Origin: Paraburkholderia heleia NBRC 101817
GTDB taxonomy: Bacteria > Pseudomonadota > Gammaproteobacteria > Burkholderiales > Burkholderiaceae
NCBI RefSeq assembly: GCF_000739775.1
Contig: NZ_BBJH01000031.1
Span: 1 to 64,000, forward strand
Length of the DNA: 64,000 nucleotides
Direction: 5' to 3'
Position 1 is the first letter of the stretch. Each line of letters begins with the position of its first letter. A program made the translations under genes and the position numbers. Positions 39,972-48,595 of this stretch are shown in pieces. Under the pieces are notes generated by a model. That model was not told where the DNA came from. It saw only the letters and a program-made list of their open reading frames with translations, and made no database searches.

Positions 39972-41129
39972 ATGTCACACGAAGCCAACGCAAGCCCGAC
40001 CGCAGCCGACGCCGACTCGCATGTGATGACGCGCGTCGCGAACCGCATCGGCTATATCGAACTCGAGCGCCCGCAGGCGCTCAATGCGCTCACCACCGCC
40101 ATGGTCCGCACGATGCACGCGGCGCTCGATCGCTGGCGCGACGACCCGGGCGTGCTCGCCGTGATCGTGCGTACGCGCCACGCGCGCGCGTTCTGCGCCG
40201 GCGGCGACATTCGCTTTCTGTACGAGTCGTACCGCGCGGGCGAGCAGGCGGCGCTCGATACGTTCTTCGCCGACGAATATCGCCTCAACCACGCCATCTT
40301 CACGTATCCGAAGCCGTACATCGCGATGCTCAACGGCGTGGTCATGGGCGGCGGCATGGGCATCTCGCAGGGCGCACATCGCACGGGAGGCCTGCGGCTC
40401 GTGGGTCCGACCACGCGTATGGCGATGCCGGAGACACGCATCGGCCTCTTTCCCGATGTCGGCATGGGCTGGTTCCTTGCGCGCACGCCTGGTGCGATCG
40501 GCCGCTATCTTGCGGTGACGGGCGAGACGCTCGATCAGGCCGACGCAGTCTATGCGGGCCTCGCCGATGCGTCGCTCGACGAGTCCGCGTGGCCGGCGCT
40601 CCTCGATGCGCTGGAGAGCGAGCCGTTTGCGAGCGGCGCGGAAGTGGTTGCGCGCATCCGCCGGGCGGCTGTGCCCGCGCCCGAGTTGCAGCGCCTCGCC
40701 GAAGGTTCGTTGCTGGCTACGGTGCGCGGCTGGATCGACCGGCATTTCTCGCTCGCCGACGTGCCGGCCATGCTGGCTTCGCTCGAAGCCGCTCGCCCGG
40801 CGGGCTCAGGCGAGCAGGCGCAATGGGCCACCCAGATGGTGGACGTTCTGCGCGAGCGTTCGCCGCTTTCCATGGCGGTGTCGCTCGAGGTGGTGTCGCG
40901 CGCGGAAGGCACGATGGCCGACTGCCTGCGCCGCGACCTCGACCTTACGCGCTCGAGCTTCGCGATTGGCGACGTGATGGAGGGCATACGCGCGCGCATC
41001 ATCGACAAGGACAATCATCCGCACTGGCGCTTCGCGAATATCGAAGACGTGCGCCGCGAAGACGTCGAGCGGATGTTCGAGAGTCCCTGGAGCTTGATGG
41101 AGCACCCGCTGCGCGAACTCACCGGGTGA
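39972..41129 (+). CDS. 3-hydroxyisobutyryl-CoA hydrolase-type enoyl-CoA hydratase family protein
   Basis: A 385-residue crotonase-fold protein. The oxyanion-hole segments are CAGGDIR (with HARAF before it) and GVVMGGGMGIS; the active-site region AMPETRIGLFPDVGMGWFLAR has the Glu and Asp used by HIBCH in valine breakdown. The C-terminal extension with CLRRDLDLTRSS and RAR..DKDNHPHW (MEGIRARIIDKDNHPHW) is diagnostic of HIBCH rather than short enoyl-CoA hydratases (about 260 residues). ATG 39972 follows the in-frame alternative at 39960. It is located 52 bp after the TetR gene. Confidence 0.9.
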   Translation: MSHEANASPTAADADSHVMTRVANRIGYIELERPQALNALTTAMVRTMHAALDRWRDDPGVLAVIVRTRHARAFCAGGDIRFLYESYRAGEQAALDTFFADEYRLNHAIFTYPKPYIAMLNGVVMGGGMGISQGAHRTGGLRLVGPTTRMAMPETRIGLFPDVGMGWFLARTPGAIGRYLAVTGETLDQADAVYAGLADASLDESAWPALLDALESEPFASGAEVVARIRRAAVPAPELQRLAEGSLLATVRGWIDRHFSLADVPAMLASLEAARPAGSGEQAQWATQMVDVLRERSPLSMAVSLEVVSRAEGTMADCLRRDLDLTRSSFAIGDVMEGIRARIIDKDNHPHWRFANIEDVRREDVERMFESPWSLMEHPLRELTG

Positions 41130-41198
41130 GCTGGCTGGCGCGAGCAAGGCGCGCGGGACGGGCGGAAGAACCGTGAGGGAAAAGCGCGGCGGGAAAAC

Positions 41199-41225
41199 GC
41201 GGGCCGCGCGTTGAGCACGGCCCGC
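41199..41225 (-). terminator. Terminator between convergent genes
   Basis: Arms GCGGGCCG (41199-41206) and CGGCCCGC (41218-41225). On the minus strand the stem is followed by GTTTTCCC, serving the membrane-protein gene ending at 41234. Confidence 0.6.
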
Positions 41226-41233
41226 AGGCGGGG

Positions 41234-41659
41234 TCAGTCTTCGGCGGTTTCGCTCATGAACGCGCGCATGAAAACCAGTGCGCCCCAGCCCCACATCGCA
41301 TTCGAAGCGAAGCCCGTGGCAAGCCGTGGCAGCATGTTGCCGGTCGGCCAGATGCCGCGCAGCGGATCGACGACGAACACCATCGCCGCGGTGAGCGCGA
41401 TGCCGCCGAACACGAAGGCCTGAACCCACGGCGCGGGACGCGATGGCGACACGCGCAGCAGCCACGCCATCAGCACGGCGCAGATGGCGCTCCAGATCGC
41501 ATTCACGAGGAACTCGGGCAGCCCGAACGGCTGGAACGGCGCCGTCGAAAATCCGGCCGCGTCGATGACCTGCGCGGCATGCAGGAGCGCGAGCGTCGCC
41601 TCGCGAAAGAAGAGCGACGCCAGAAAGCCGGATACGAACGGCAGAATCAGTTTTTGCAT
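41234..41659 (-). CDS. Inner-membrane protein of unknown function, 141 aa
   Basis: It has about four hydrophobic segments: LILPFVSGFLASLFF, a helix around NAIWSAICAVLMAWLL, AFVFGGIALTAAMVFVV, and NAMWGWGALVFMRAFM. There is no signal peptidase site. ATG 41659 is preferred (MQKLILPFV); an ATG at 41695 would add a 12-residue polar extension. I do not recognise a domain beyond a small conserved Burkholderia membrane protein. Confidence 0.7.
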   Translation of the reverse strand: MQKLILPFVSGFLASLFFREATLALLHAAQVIDAAGFSTAPFQPFGLPEFLVNAIWSAICAVLMAWLLRVSPSRPAPWVQAFVFGGIALTAAMVFVVDPLRGIWPTGNMLPRLATGFASNAMWGWGALVFMRAFMSETAED

Positions 41660-42076
41660 GGAATCTTGCGAGAGCGTCTTGGCCTCGCTGCGCAATGCGC
41701 CTCATGGAGCGGTGCGCGCGGCGTGCCGGTGTTTTTGTGGGTGCGTGCGCCATTATATCGGCGCGCGGTGCGCGCGAGGCGCGCCGGATGCTCAAGCGTC
41801 GGGCAAAGCACGAAAGTGGAAAACCTAAGCTCAAAAAAATCGTTCTAAAGGGTGCGGGCGATCCCTAGACTGATTCCCCATGAAGACGGCGCCGCCGTCG
41901 CCGGGCGCTCTCGCGAGTCGCACGGGGAACGCGCCGGCGCATTCCGTCTGCTGTCGAATCCTTTCAATCGAGCCACGCGCGGCGCGTTCGTTTGCGCGGC
42001 GTACCCGCGCGCGCTGGCCCACAGTCACCGGTCAGTCACCGGATTCGCATTTCGAAATTCCAGGCAGGAGCAACGC
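41660..42076. other. Upstream region of the ssu operon (417 bp)
   Basis: It holds the putative promoter at 41839-41872 and a leader of about 200 bp before ssuD. No substrate-binding gene (ssuA) or reductase (ssuE) is present here, where many ssu operons have one. Confidence 0.6.
41839..41872 (+). promoter_or_regulatory. ssuD promoter element shared with sbp
   Basis: TTCTAA (41843-41848), 17 bp, TAGACT (41866-41871). The whole stretch from ATCGTTCTAA to GCGATCCCTAGACTG aligns with 56572-56606 upstream of sbp with one indel. An A-tract (AAAAAAAT) lies just before it, as expected for a CysB- or SsuR-type LysR binding region. Confidence 0.55.
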
Positions 42077-43234
42077 ATGAATGTATTCTGGTTCATCCCG
42101 ACCCACGGCGACAGCCGCTATCTGGGCACGACCGAAGGGGCGCGGGCGGCCGATCTCGCGTATTTCCAGCAGATCGCCGCCGCGGCCGATACGCTCGGCT
42201 ACGAAGGCGTCCTGCTGCCCACGGGCCGCTCGTGCGAGGACGCATGGGTCGTGGCGTCGAGCCTCATCGCCGCGACGCGGCGCCTGAAGTTTCTCGTGGC
42301 GGTCCGTCCGGGCCTCTCGTCGCCGGCGCTTTGCGCGCGCATGGCCGCTACGTTCGACCGGCTCTCCAATGGCCGTCTGCTCATCAACGTCGTGACGGGC
42401 GGCGATACGGCCGAGCTGGAAGGCGATGGCCTCTTCGTCGATCACGACACGCGCTACGCAATCACCGACGAATTCCTGCATATCTGGCGCAAGCTGCTCG
42501 CGGCATCGCACGCGAACGAGGCGATCGACTTCGAGGGGCGCCATCTGCGCTCGGTGGGCGGCAAGGTCCTGTATCCGCCCGTGCAGCATCCGCATCCGCC
42601 GTTGTGGTTCGGCGGCTCGTCGCCGGCCGCGCACGCCATGGCGGGTGCGCACATCGACACCTATCTGACGTGGGGTGAGCCGCCCGAGGCTGTCGCGCGC
42701 AAGATCGCCGACATTCGCGCGCGTGCCGCCGAACACGGACGCACGATGCGCTTCGGCATTCGACTGCACGTGATCGTGCGCGAGACCGAGGATGAAGCGT
42801 GGGCCGCCGCCGACAAGCTCATCAGCCACCTCGACGACGCAACGGTTGCGCGCGCCCAGGCCGCGTTCGCGAAGATGGATTCGGAAGGCCAGCGCCGCAT
42901 GGCCGCGCTGCACGGCGGCAAGCGCGGCACGCGCGAGGATCTCGAGGTGTATCCGCACCTGTGGGCGGGCGTGGGGCTCGTGCGCGGCGGCGCGGGCACG
43001 GCGCTCGTCGGCAATCCTGAAGAGGTGGCCGCGCTCATGAAGGAATATGCGCAGCTCGGCATCGAGACGTTCATTTTGTCCGGATATCCCCATCTCGAGG
43101 AATCCTACCGGTTTGCAGAACTGGTGTTTCCGCTGCTGCCGGGGCGCGCGGCGAAGGGCGCGAGCGGCCCGCTTTCGGGGCCGTTCGGCGAAGTGGTCGG
43201 CAATCACTATCTGCCGAAAGTGAGCCAGAGCTGA
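42077..43234 (+). CDS. ssuD: FMNH2-dependent alkanesulfonate monooxygenase
   Basis: A 385-residue luciferase-like TIM barrel that cleaves alkanesulfonates to aldehyde and sulfite. It opens FWFIPTHGDSRYLG as SsuD does; PTGRSCEDAWVVAS, RPGLSSP and NVVTGGDTAELEGDG are the conserved active-site segments, and TYLTWGEPPEAV and RFGIRLHVIVRETEDEAW follow. The length matches E. coli SsuD (381). ATG 42077 has AGGAG upstream; longer frames run through the leader. It is first in ssuD-ssuC-ssuB-ssuF. The FMN reductase SsuE and binding protein SsuA are not encoded in this window. Confidence 0.95.
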   Translation: MNVFWFIPTHGDSRYLGTTEGARAADLAYFQQIAAAADTLGYEGVLLPTGRSCEDAWVVASSLIAATRRLKFLVAVRPGLSSPALCARMAATFDRLSNGRLLINVVTGGDTAELEGDGLFVDHDTRYAITDEFLHIWRKLLAASHANEAIDFEGRHLRSVGGKVLYPPVQHPHPPLWFGGSSPAAHAMAGAHIDTYLTWGEPPEAVARKIADIRARAAEHGRTMRFGIRLHVIVRETEDEAWAAADKLISHLDDATVARAQAAFAKMDSEGQRRMAALHGGKRGTREDLEVYPHLWAGVGLVRGGAGTALVGNPEEVAALMKEYAQLGIETFILSGYPHLEESYRFAELVFPLLPGRAAKGASGPLSGPFGEVVGNHYLPKVSQS

Positions 43235-43272
43235 GGCGCGGGAGACAGGCAGCAATCGTGGAGGACGCAACG

Positions 43273-44130
43273 ATGACGCAATCGGCAGTCACGGCCGCAC
43301 CCGCGCGCAATCGCGCGAGGCGAGGCGGCACGCTTCGCGCCGCGCGGGCATTCGTACGGGCGAGCCGGCGGCGGCTCGCCCCCTGGCTCGTGCCGCTGGC
43401 GGTGCTGGCGATCTGGGAGCTCGCCGCAAGGAGCGGCGCGCTCTCGACGCGCGTGCTGCCCGAGCCGCTCGCCGTGGTACGGGCGGCCTGGTCGTTGATC
43501 GAGTCGGGCGAAATGGGGGCGGACGTGCGCGTGAGCACGTGGCGGGCGCTTTCGGGGTTCGCGATCGGCGGCGGTGTCGGTCTCGTGCTCGGGCTGGCTA
43601 CAGGGCTTTTCAAGCCCGTTGAGACCGCGCTTGATTCGACCGTGCAGATGGTCCGCAATATTCCCGCGCTCGCCATGATTCCACTCGTGATTCTCTGGTT
43701 CGGCATTGGCGAGGAGGCGAAGGTCTTTCTGGTGGCGCTGGGCGTGTTTTTTCCCGTGTACGTGAATACATTTCACGGCATCCGCTCGGTGGACGCCCAT
43801 CTCGTCGAAATGGCGCGCAGCTATGGGCTCAAGGGTTTCGCGCTCTATCGCGAGGTGATATTGCCGGGTGCGTTGCCGTCGATTCTCGTCGGCGTGCGCT
43901 TTGCGCTCGGCCTGATGTGGGTGACGCTGATCGTCGCCGAAACGATCTCCGCGCAGTCGGGCATTGGCTACATGACGATGAACGCGCGCGAATTCCTGCA
44001 AACCGATGTGGTGGTGGTCGGCATCCTGCTTTATGCGGCGCTCGGCAAGCTCGCCGACTGGCTTGCGAAGTTGCTCGAGCGTGTGGCGCTGCGCTGGCAT
44101 CCCGCCTATCAACAGGAGAACGAAGCATGA
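43273..44130 (+). CDS. ssuC: Alkanesulfonate ABC transporter permease
   Basis: A 285-residue membrane protein with about six helices. After a basic N-terminus come WLVPLAVLAIWELAARSG and the EAA-type loop EMARSYGLKGFALYREVILPGALPSI (given here as EMARSYGLKGFAL and REVILPGALPSI), which binds the ATPase; VAETISAQSGIGYM is characteristic of the SsuC/TauC group. ATG 43273 is preceded by GGAGG at 43259-43263; GTG 43258 is an unlikely alternative. Its stop overlaps the ssuB start (ATGA at 44127-44130), showing translational coupling. Confidence 0.94.
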   Translation: MTQSAVTAAPARNRARRGGTLRAARAFVRASRRRLAPWLVPLAVLAIWELAARSGALSTRVLPEPLAVVRAAWSLIESGEMGADVRVSTWRALSGFAIGGGVGLVLGLATGLFKPVETALDSTVQMVRNIPALAMIPLVILWFGIGEEAKVFLVALGVFFPVYVNTFHGIRSVDAHLVEMARSYGLKGFALYREVILPGALPSILVGVRFALGLMWVTLIVAETISAQSGIGYMTMNAREFLQTDVVVVGILLYAALGKLADWLAKLLERVALRWHPAYQQENEA

Positions 44131-45005
44131 GTGCGAGTCAGTTGGCGCCGAACTATGGCGTGGGTTGGGATGCCGGGCGCGTGCATGCGCGTGAATGGGG
44201 CGACGCGACGCAAGCGGCGCGCGAGGGCGCGGCACCGCGTAGACAGACGTCCGAAGTGGACGCCGCCGTTGCCCTGCGCGGCGTGGGCAAATGCTACGGC
44301 GGGCGCGCCGTGCTCGCCGGCTTCGACCTTGCGATCGAGCGCGGCAGTTTTGTATCGATCGTCGGGCGCAGCGGTTGCGGCAAGTCCACGTTGCTGCGCC
44401 TGATCGCCGGCCTCGAAACGCCGGACGAGGGCGCGGTGGAGCGCCGCGGCGCAGGAGGATCGGCGCTCGATACGCGCATCATGTTTCAGGACGCGCGCCT
44501 CTTGCCGTGGAAGACCGTCTTGCAGAACGTGATGCTAGGACTTGGGCGCGCCGCGCGCGACGACGCCCGCGCGGTGCTCGACGAAGTGGGCCTGCTCGCG
44601 CGCGCCGACGAGTGGCCTGCGCGTCTCTCGGGCGGCCAGCGCCAGCGTGTAGCGCTTGCCCGCGCGCTCGTGCATCGTCCGAGCCTGTTGCTGCTCGACG
44701 AGCCGCTCGGCGCGCTCGACGCGCTGACACGCCTCGAGATGCATGCGCTGATCGAACGCCTGTGGCGCGAGCATCGTTTCACCGCGCTGCTGGTCACACA
44801 CGACGTGCACGAAGCCGTCGCATTGGGCGACCGCATTTTGCTCGTCGAGGCCGGGCGCATCGCGCTCGATCAGCGCGTGCCGCTCGAGCGCCCGCGTGCA
44901 CGCGTCGACGCGCGTTTTGCCGCGCTCGAAGAGCGCGTGCTGCAGCGCGTGCTCGGCCACGGCCCACAGCAAGCCGCCGGGCGGCCAGCGGGCGCAATGG
45001 CCTGA
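44127..45005 (+). CDS. ssuB: Alkanesulfonate ABC transporter ATP-binding protein
   Basis: A 292-residue ATPase. Walker A GRSGCGKST, Q-loop FQDARLLPWKTV, signature LSGGQRQRVALARAL, Walker B LLLLDEPLGALDA and the switch His in THDVHEAV are all present. An N-terminal extension of about 45 residues, lacking in E. coli SsuB, precedes the ATPase core; it is a common trait of Burkholderia members. It overlaps ssuC by four bases. Confidence 0.95.
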   Translation: MSASQLAPNYGVGWDAGRVHAREWGDATQAAREGAAPRRQTSEVDAAVALRGVGKCYGGRAVLAGFDLAIERGSFVSIVGRSGCGKSTLLRLIAGLETPDEGAVERRGAGGSALDTRIMFQDARLLPWKTVLQNVMLGLGRAARDDARAVLDEVGLLARADEWPARLSGGQRQRVALARALVHRPSLLLLDEPLGALDALTRLEMHALIERLWREHRFTALLVTHDVHEAVALGDRILLVEAGRIALDQRVPLERPRARVDARFAALEERVLQRVLGHGPQQAAGRPAGAMA

Positions 45006-45056
45006 ATCATTCACAGGAATTCTCTTGTTTCTATTCGATCACACGGAGCCGAACCT

Positions 45057-45272
45057 ATGAGCATTACCGCCGTCAACGTGCGCAACCAGTTTCGCGGCAA
45101 GATCAAGGAAATCATTCGCGGGCCCGTCGTTTCGGAAGTCGATGTCGACACGGCATTCGGCATCGTCACGTCGGTCATCACCACGCGCTCGATCGACGAA
45201 CTCGGGTTGAAGGTGGGCTCGGAAGTGGTCGCGCTGGTGAAATCGACGGAGGTGTCGATCGCGCGCCTGTGA
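45057..45272 (+). CDS. ssuF: Molybdopterin-binding (TOBE/Mop) protein of the ssu operon
   Basis: A 71-residue single TOBE/Mop domain (VRNQFRGKIKEIIRGPVVSEV, given here as VRNQFRGKIKEI and GPVVSEVDVD, then VITTRSIDELGL and VVALVKSTEVSIA), the classic Mop repeat that binds molybdate or molybdopterin oligomerically. It is placed last in the ssu operon, as in Pseudomonas putida, where ssuF is needed for sulfonate growth for reasons not well understood. ATG 45057 has an ACGGAG site. Confidence 0.88.
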   Translation: MSITAVNVRNQFRGKIKEIIRGPVVSEVDVDTAFGIVTSVITTRSIDELGLKVGSEVVALVKSTEVSIARL

Positions 45273-45358
45273 CGCGCTCCCGCGCGTCGACGCCGCCCGC
45301 GAGTCGCGGCGGCCGCAAGTGCTAGCATGAACCTTCAGCGAAAGGCGGAGGGGCGAAC

Positions 45359-45607
45359 ATGGAGCCGAAGGGTATCGACATGGGCGACTACCAGGAGCGC
45401 TACAAGGACTACGACATCGAAGTCGCGGTCGAGCAGGTGCTCACGGGCGTGAAGGCGCACTATCGCGTGCTGAAGGGCGATACGGTCGTGGAGGACTGGC
45501 AACTCGTGCCTGTCGCGCGCCTTTGGTCCACCGAGCACGCGGCGGCGCAGGCGGGTTTCGAAGCGGCGCGCGCGTGGATCGATGCGCGCGGCGCGCAGGC
45601 GCGCTAG
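45359..45607 (+). CDS. Small conserved protein, 82 aa, function unknown
   Basis: ATG 45359 follows a strong GGAGGGG site with good spacing; a second Met (45380) is also possible. The core YDIEVAVEQVLTGVKAHYRV and the terminal helix TEHAAAQAGFEAARAWIDAR mirror the 85-residue protein at 14562-14819, so the two look like paralogues. Its last four bases overlap the end of the convergent J-domain gene. There is no signal peptide. It may be cotranscribed with the ssu operon (87 bp after ssuF), but no function can be inferred. Confidence 0.65.
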   Translation: MEPKGIDMGDYQERYKDYDIEVAVEQVLTGVKAHYRVLKGDTVVEDWQLVPVARLWSTEHAAAQAGFEAARAWIDARGAQAR

Positions 45608-46530
45608 CGGTTGCCCTGCGAGCCTGCGCCAGGCGACAGGCTCGCGCGGTGCGCTGCATCGGCGAACATGTCGCGTAGCTGCTGGCGCTCGGCGCCGGTC
45701 AGATGTGCGGCGGCGGCCGGCATGGTGAGCACCAGGTGCAGCGTGAGGTTGCCGCGCACGCCGTGGCGGTCCGCGAGCCCGACACCCGGCAGACGGATTG
45801 GTGCGCGTGCATTCGCGTTCGCCGGAATGTCCACTTCGAAGGTGCGGCCGAGGATCTTTGCCTGAACGCTGCCGCCCAGCATGGCCGTCACGCACTCGAT
45901 GGGAAGCTCACAAGCGAGATCGAGCCCGTTGCGCGTGAAGCCCGGGCCGCAAACGATGGAGACGGAGAAAGTCGCGTCTCCCGATGGGCCGCCGCCCACG
46001 CCGGGATGGCCGCCGCCGGCCACCACGAGACGCTGACCGTCCCATGCCCCGCGCGGAATCTCCACGACTTCCGACTTGCGCCACGTTTTTACGCCGGTTC
46101 CGTGACATTGTTCACAGAGCACGCCGCGATCTTCCTGTTCGCACGCGGGACACGGGCCTTTGACAGGGTAGCGGGCCTGAACGCCGCCGCCATTGAGCGC
46201 GACCTCGAGCGGCACGAATAGCTCGACGAGGCAGTTGGCGCCGCGCATGGGCGGCGCCGCGCGGCGCTGGCGCGGTGGCGCTTCGCCGTTGCGGGTCTTG
46301 CTGGCCGGACCCGCGGCGCCGGATGTCCTGGCCGCTGGCGCGACGCGCCGGCCGCTCAGAATCTCGAAGGCTTCCTGAATGAGTTTGAACACCGGCTCGA
46401 CTGCCGCCTCGCGCCCCTTGTTGCGGTCGGGGTGGTACTCCGCGCGCAGTTGACGGTAGGCGCGCTTGATCTCCGCCGGCGACGCAGTCTCCGGCAGTCG
46501 CAGCCGCCTGTAGTATTCCTCGAAGCTCAA
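45604..46530 (-). CDS. DnaJ-like J-domain protein with reduced zinc finger
   Basis: A 308-residue co-chaperone. The J-domain covers residues 4-62 with the HPD motif (AEYHPDRNKG) that stimulates DnaK. A Pro/Ala-rich linker follows (about 65-100). The C-terminal substrate-binding domain (about 105-290) carries only two zinc-ligand pairs, CPAC and CEQCHGTG, instead of the four CxxCxGxG motifs of true DnaJ, so at most one zinc site forms. IPRGAWDGQRLVVAGGGHPG and GNLTLHLVL are typical CTD segments. It is intermediate between DnaJ and CbpA. A tRNA-His and its terminator lie just upstream on the same strand. Confidence 0.88.
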   Translation of the reverse strand: MSFEEYYRRLRLPETASPAEIKRAYRQLRAEYHPDRNKGREAAVEPVFKLIQEAFEILSGRRVAPAARTSGAAGPASKTRNGEAPPRQRRAAPPMRGANCLVELFVPLEVALNGGGVQARYPVKGPCPACEQEDRGVLCEQCHGTGVKTWRKSEVVEIPRGAWDGQRLVVAGGGHPGVGGGPSGDATFSVSIVCGPGFTRNGLDLACELPIECVTAMLGGSVQAKILGRTFEVDIPANANARAPIRLPGVGLADRHGVRGNLTLHLVLTMPAAAAHLTGAERQQLRDMFADAAHRASLSPGAGSQGNR

Positions 46531-46563
46531 AGGCGTTCCCGGGTGTCTCGCGTGCGCAGACGC

Positions 46564-46589
46564 AAAAAAGCCCGCAACCAGTGCGGGCT
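46564..46589 (-). terminator. Terminator after tRNA-His
   Basis: Arms AGCCCGCA (46569-46576) and TGCGGGCT (46582-46589) with a TTTTTT tract on the minus strand (46564-46569). Confidence 0.85.
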
Positions 46590-46612
46590 CATTTGTTCAC
46601 TGCTGAATTCTT

Positions 46613-46689
46613 TGGGGTGGCTGATGGGACTCGAACCCACGACAACAGGAATCACAATCCTGGACTCTACCAACTGAGCTACAGCCACC
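46613..46689 (-). tRNA. tRNA-His (anticodon GTG)
   Basis: On the minus strand the sequence reads GGTGGCTGTAGCTCAG... with anticodon loop TTGTGAT (GTG) and T-arm GGTTCGAGTCC. The extra 5' G (position -1, base 46689) pairs with C73, the mark of tRNA-His. CCA is encoded (46613-46615). Confidence 0.96.
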
Positions 46690-46777
46690 GCTGTTTTCCT
46701 CAACTAACGCTGCTTCGAAAGCGGCGTCAATCAAGAAGCAAGATTATATACATATCAAAGCTTGCTTGCCTAGTCCT

Positions 46778-47779
46778 TTACTCAAGAATTTCGTCCGGAA
46801 CGCGCAGATATTCGCGTGCCTCGTCGAAGATCGCGAGATCTGCCTTCGCGAGCTTGCGGTTGTCCGAAAGGATGCGGCGCCATCCGCGCGCGCCGGCCAC
46901 GCCGCGATAGAGGCCCAGCGCATGGCGCACGATCGCCCCCAGGTAAGTGCCGCGCGCGATTTCGCTCGCGCAGTACTCGATGAGCCTTGCTTCAATTTCC
47001 TCGCGCGTGAGCGCGGCGCCGGTTGCGCCATAGAAACGTGCATCGACGTCGGCGAGCACGTAGGGGTTGTGGTAAGCCTCGCGGCCGAGCATCACGCCAT
47101 CGACATGCTGCAGGTGCTGCTCGACTTCGTCGAGCGTCTTGATGCCGCCATTGATGATGATTTCGAGCTGCGGGAAGTCGCGCTTGAGCCGGTACGCATA
47201 GTCGTACTTGAGCGGCGGGATCTCGCGGTTTTCCTTCGGGCTCAAGCCCTTCAGGATCGCGTTGCGCGCGTGCACGATGAACACCTCGCTGCCCGCTTCG
47301 GCGATCGTACCGACAAAGTCGCGCACGAACGCATAGTCCTCGACCGTATCCACGCCAATGCGGTGCTTGACCGTTACGGGCACGGAGACGACGTCGCGCA
47401 TTGCCTTCACGCAGTCCGCCACCAGTTGCGGTTCGTTCATCAGGCACGCGCCGAACGCGCCGCGCTGCACGCGCTCGGACGGGCAGCCGCAGTTCAGGTT
47501 GATCTCGTCGTAGCCCCACTGTTCGCCGAGCTTCGCGGCGCGCGCGAGGTCGTCGGGTTCGCTGCCGCCCAACTGGAGTGCAACCGGCGCCTCGGCCGGC
47601 GTGAACGCAAGATGACGCGGCACGTCGCCGTGGAGGAGGGCGCCCGTCGTCACCATCTCCGTGTACAGCCACGCGTGCCGGGAAATGAAGCGATGCAGCG
47701 AACGGCAGTGACGATCGGTCCAGTCCATCATCGGCGCGACAGAAACGCGGCGGGGGCTGGCTTGACGGTTGGCGGACAT
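46778..47779 (-). CDS. dusA: tRNA-dihydrouridine(20/20a) synthase DusA
   Basis: A 333-residue FMN TIM-barrel enzyme reducing U20/U20a in tRNA. RVSVAPMMDWTDRHCR begins the barrel, VALQLGGSEPDDLARAA binds FMN, and NLNCGCPSERV contains the catalytic Cys. VKHRIGVD, FIVHARNAILKGLSPKENREIPPL (given here as FIVHARNAILKGLSP and ENREIPPL, the DusA insertion) and GREAYHNPY confirm subfamily A. ATG 47779 is preferred; TTG 47818 would add 13 residues. The tRNA-His gene follows 88 bp downstream on the same strand. Confidence 0.95.
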   Translation of the reverse strand: MSANRQASPRRVSVAPMMDWTDRHCRSLHRFISRHAWLYTEMVTTGALLHGDVPRHLAFTPAEAPVALQLGGSEPDDLARAAKLGEQWGYDEINLNCGCPSERVQRGAFGACLMNEPQLVADCVKAMRDVVSVPVTVKHRIGVDTVEDYAFVRDFVGTIAEAGSEVFIVHARNAILKGLSPKENREIPPLKYDYAYRLKRDFPQLEIIINGGIKTLDEVEQHLQHVDGVMLGREAYHNPYVLADVDARFYGATGAALTREEIEARLIEYCASEIARGTYLGAIVRHALGLYRGVAGARGWRRILSDNRKLAKADLAIFDEAREYLRVPDEILE

Positions 47780-48195
47780 GGCGATGGGAAACCGGGGATA
47801 ACGGCTGGCGTGGATCAACCTTGCATTTTAACGCATACGGGCCTCGCTCTTCGTACCCTTTGCGCACCGCGCAAATATGCAGGTTACCGTCGCAGGAAGC
47901 GCGCCAAAGAGCCATTTTTGGCCGAAAAACCCTACCCGCATTATGTAATCCATGGGCATTTTGCTGCGTCGCGCAAATTTTTTTGAGCGCACTTTTAGGG
48001 TCTGTTCGTCGCTCAGCCCTGTCAGAATTGCCTGAGCGGATTGTTGTTGAACGAAGAATAGTAATTTCGGATTATCGCGATTATTTTCCGATAGTAGGTG
48101 TATACACTGAGTTTCGTTGACGCAGCTCATGGGCACTGACCTCCCAGGCGCGGCGCCTTCCCGATCCGCAACTGAACCTGATATTGGAGTCCACC
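47780..48195. other. 416-bp intergenic region between dusA and the small secreted protein
   Basis: No gene is visible. The part 47970-48110 is AT-richer and contains GTGTATACAC (48098-48107), a perfect palindrome that includes a possible -10 (TATACA) for the downstream gene, and a TCGGAT ... TCCGA dyad around 48066-48091. Confidence 0.45.
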
Positions 48196-48468
48196 ATGAA
48201 GACCAAACTCATCGCAGCGCTGCTGGTTGCCGCTACCGCATCTGTTGCCGCTCCGGCGTTCGCCAGCGGCTACGGCCCGGCCCCGTTCTATCGCCCGGAC
48301 GTCGGCGCGCCGGCTTCGCAGCGTGGCCAGAGCGTCCAGACCGTGGCCGCCGAACGCGTCGAGGAACAAGGCGCGCAAACGGCGTACGGCGGTGTCGCCG
48401 GCTCGGCTTCGCAGTCGGGCACCCACGCGAAGGCCACGGGCCCGCAATCGGTCTTCTTCGGCCAGTAA
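48196..48468 (+). CDS. Small secreted protein (DUF4148-like)
   Basis: A 90-residue protein with a Sec signal peptide cut after AFA (residue 23). The mature 67 residues begin SGYGPAPFYRPDVG, have an AAERVEEQGAQ helix and end in a Gly/Ser/Gln-rich tail. The size and layout fit the DUF4148-type small periplasmic proteins expanded in Burkholderia, though the full consensus is not evident. ATG 48196 has GGAG 7 bases upstream. It is followed by a good terminator, so it is monocistronic. The function is unknown. Confidence 0.7.
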   Translation: MKTKLIAALLVAATASVAAPAFASGYGPAPFYRPDVGAPASQRGQSVQTVAAERVEEQGAQTAYGGVAGSASQSGTHAKATGPQSVFFGQ

Positions 48469-48522
48469 GTCGCGCCGAAGTTTCCGATTCATTGCCCAGC
48501 CGCCCGCGAGACGGGCGGCCTG

Positions 48523-48555
48523 AAAGCCGGATGTCATTGCGACGTCCGGCTTTTT
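48523..48555 (+). terminator. Terminator after the small secreted protein gene
   Basis: Arms AAAGCCGGATGTC (48523-48535) and GACGTCCGGCTTT (48541-48553), with one G-T mismatch, followed by TTTTT. It may also act on the minus strand. Confidence 0.8.
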
Positions 48556-48595
48556 GCTTTTCCGCGTCCGTTCTGGTTTCGTCCTGGGGCGAGGC

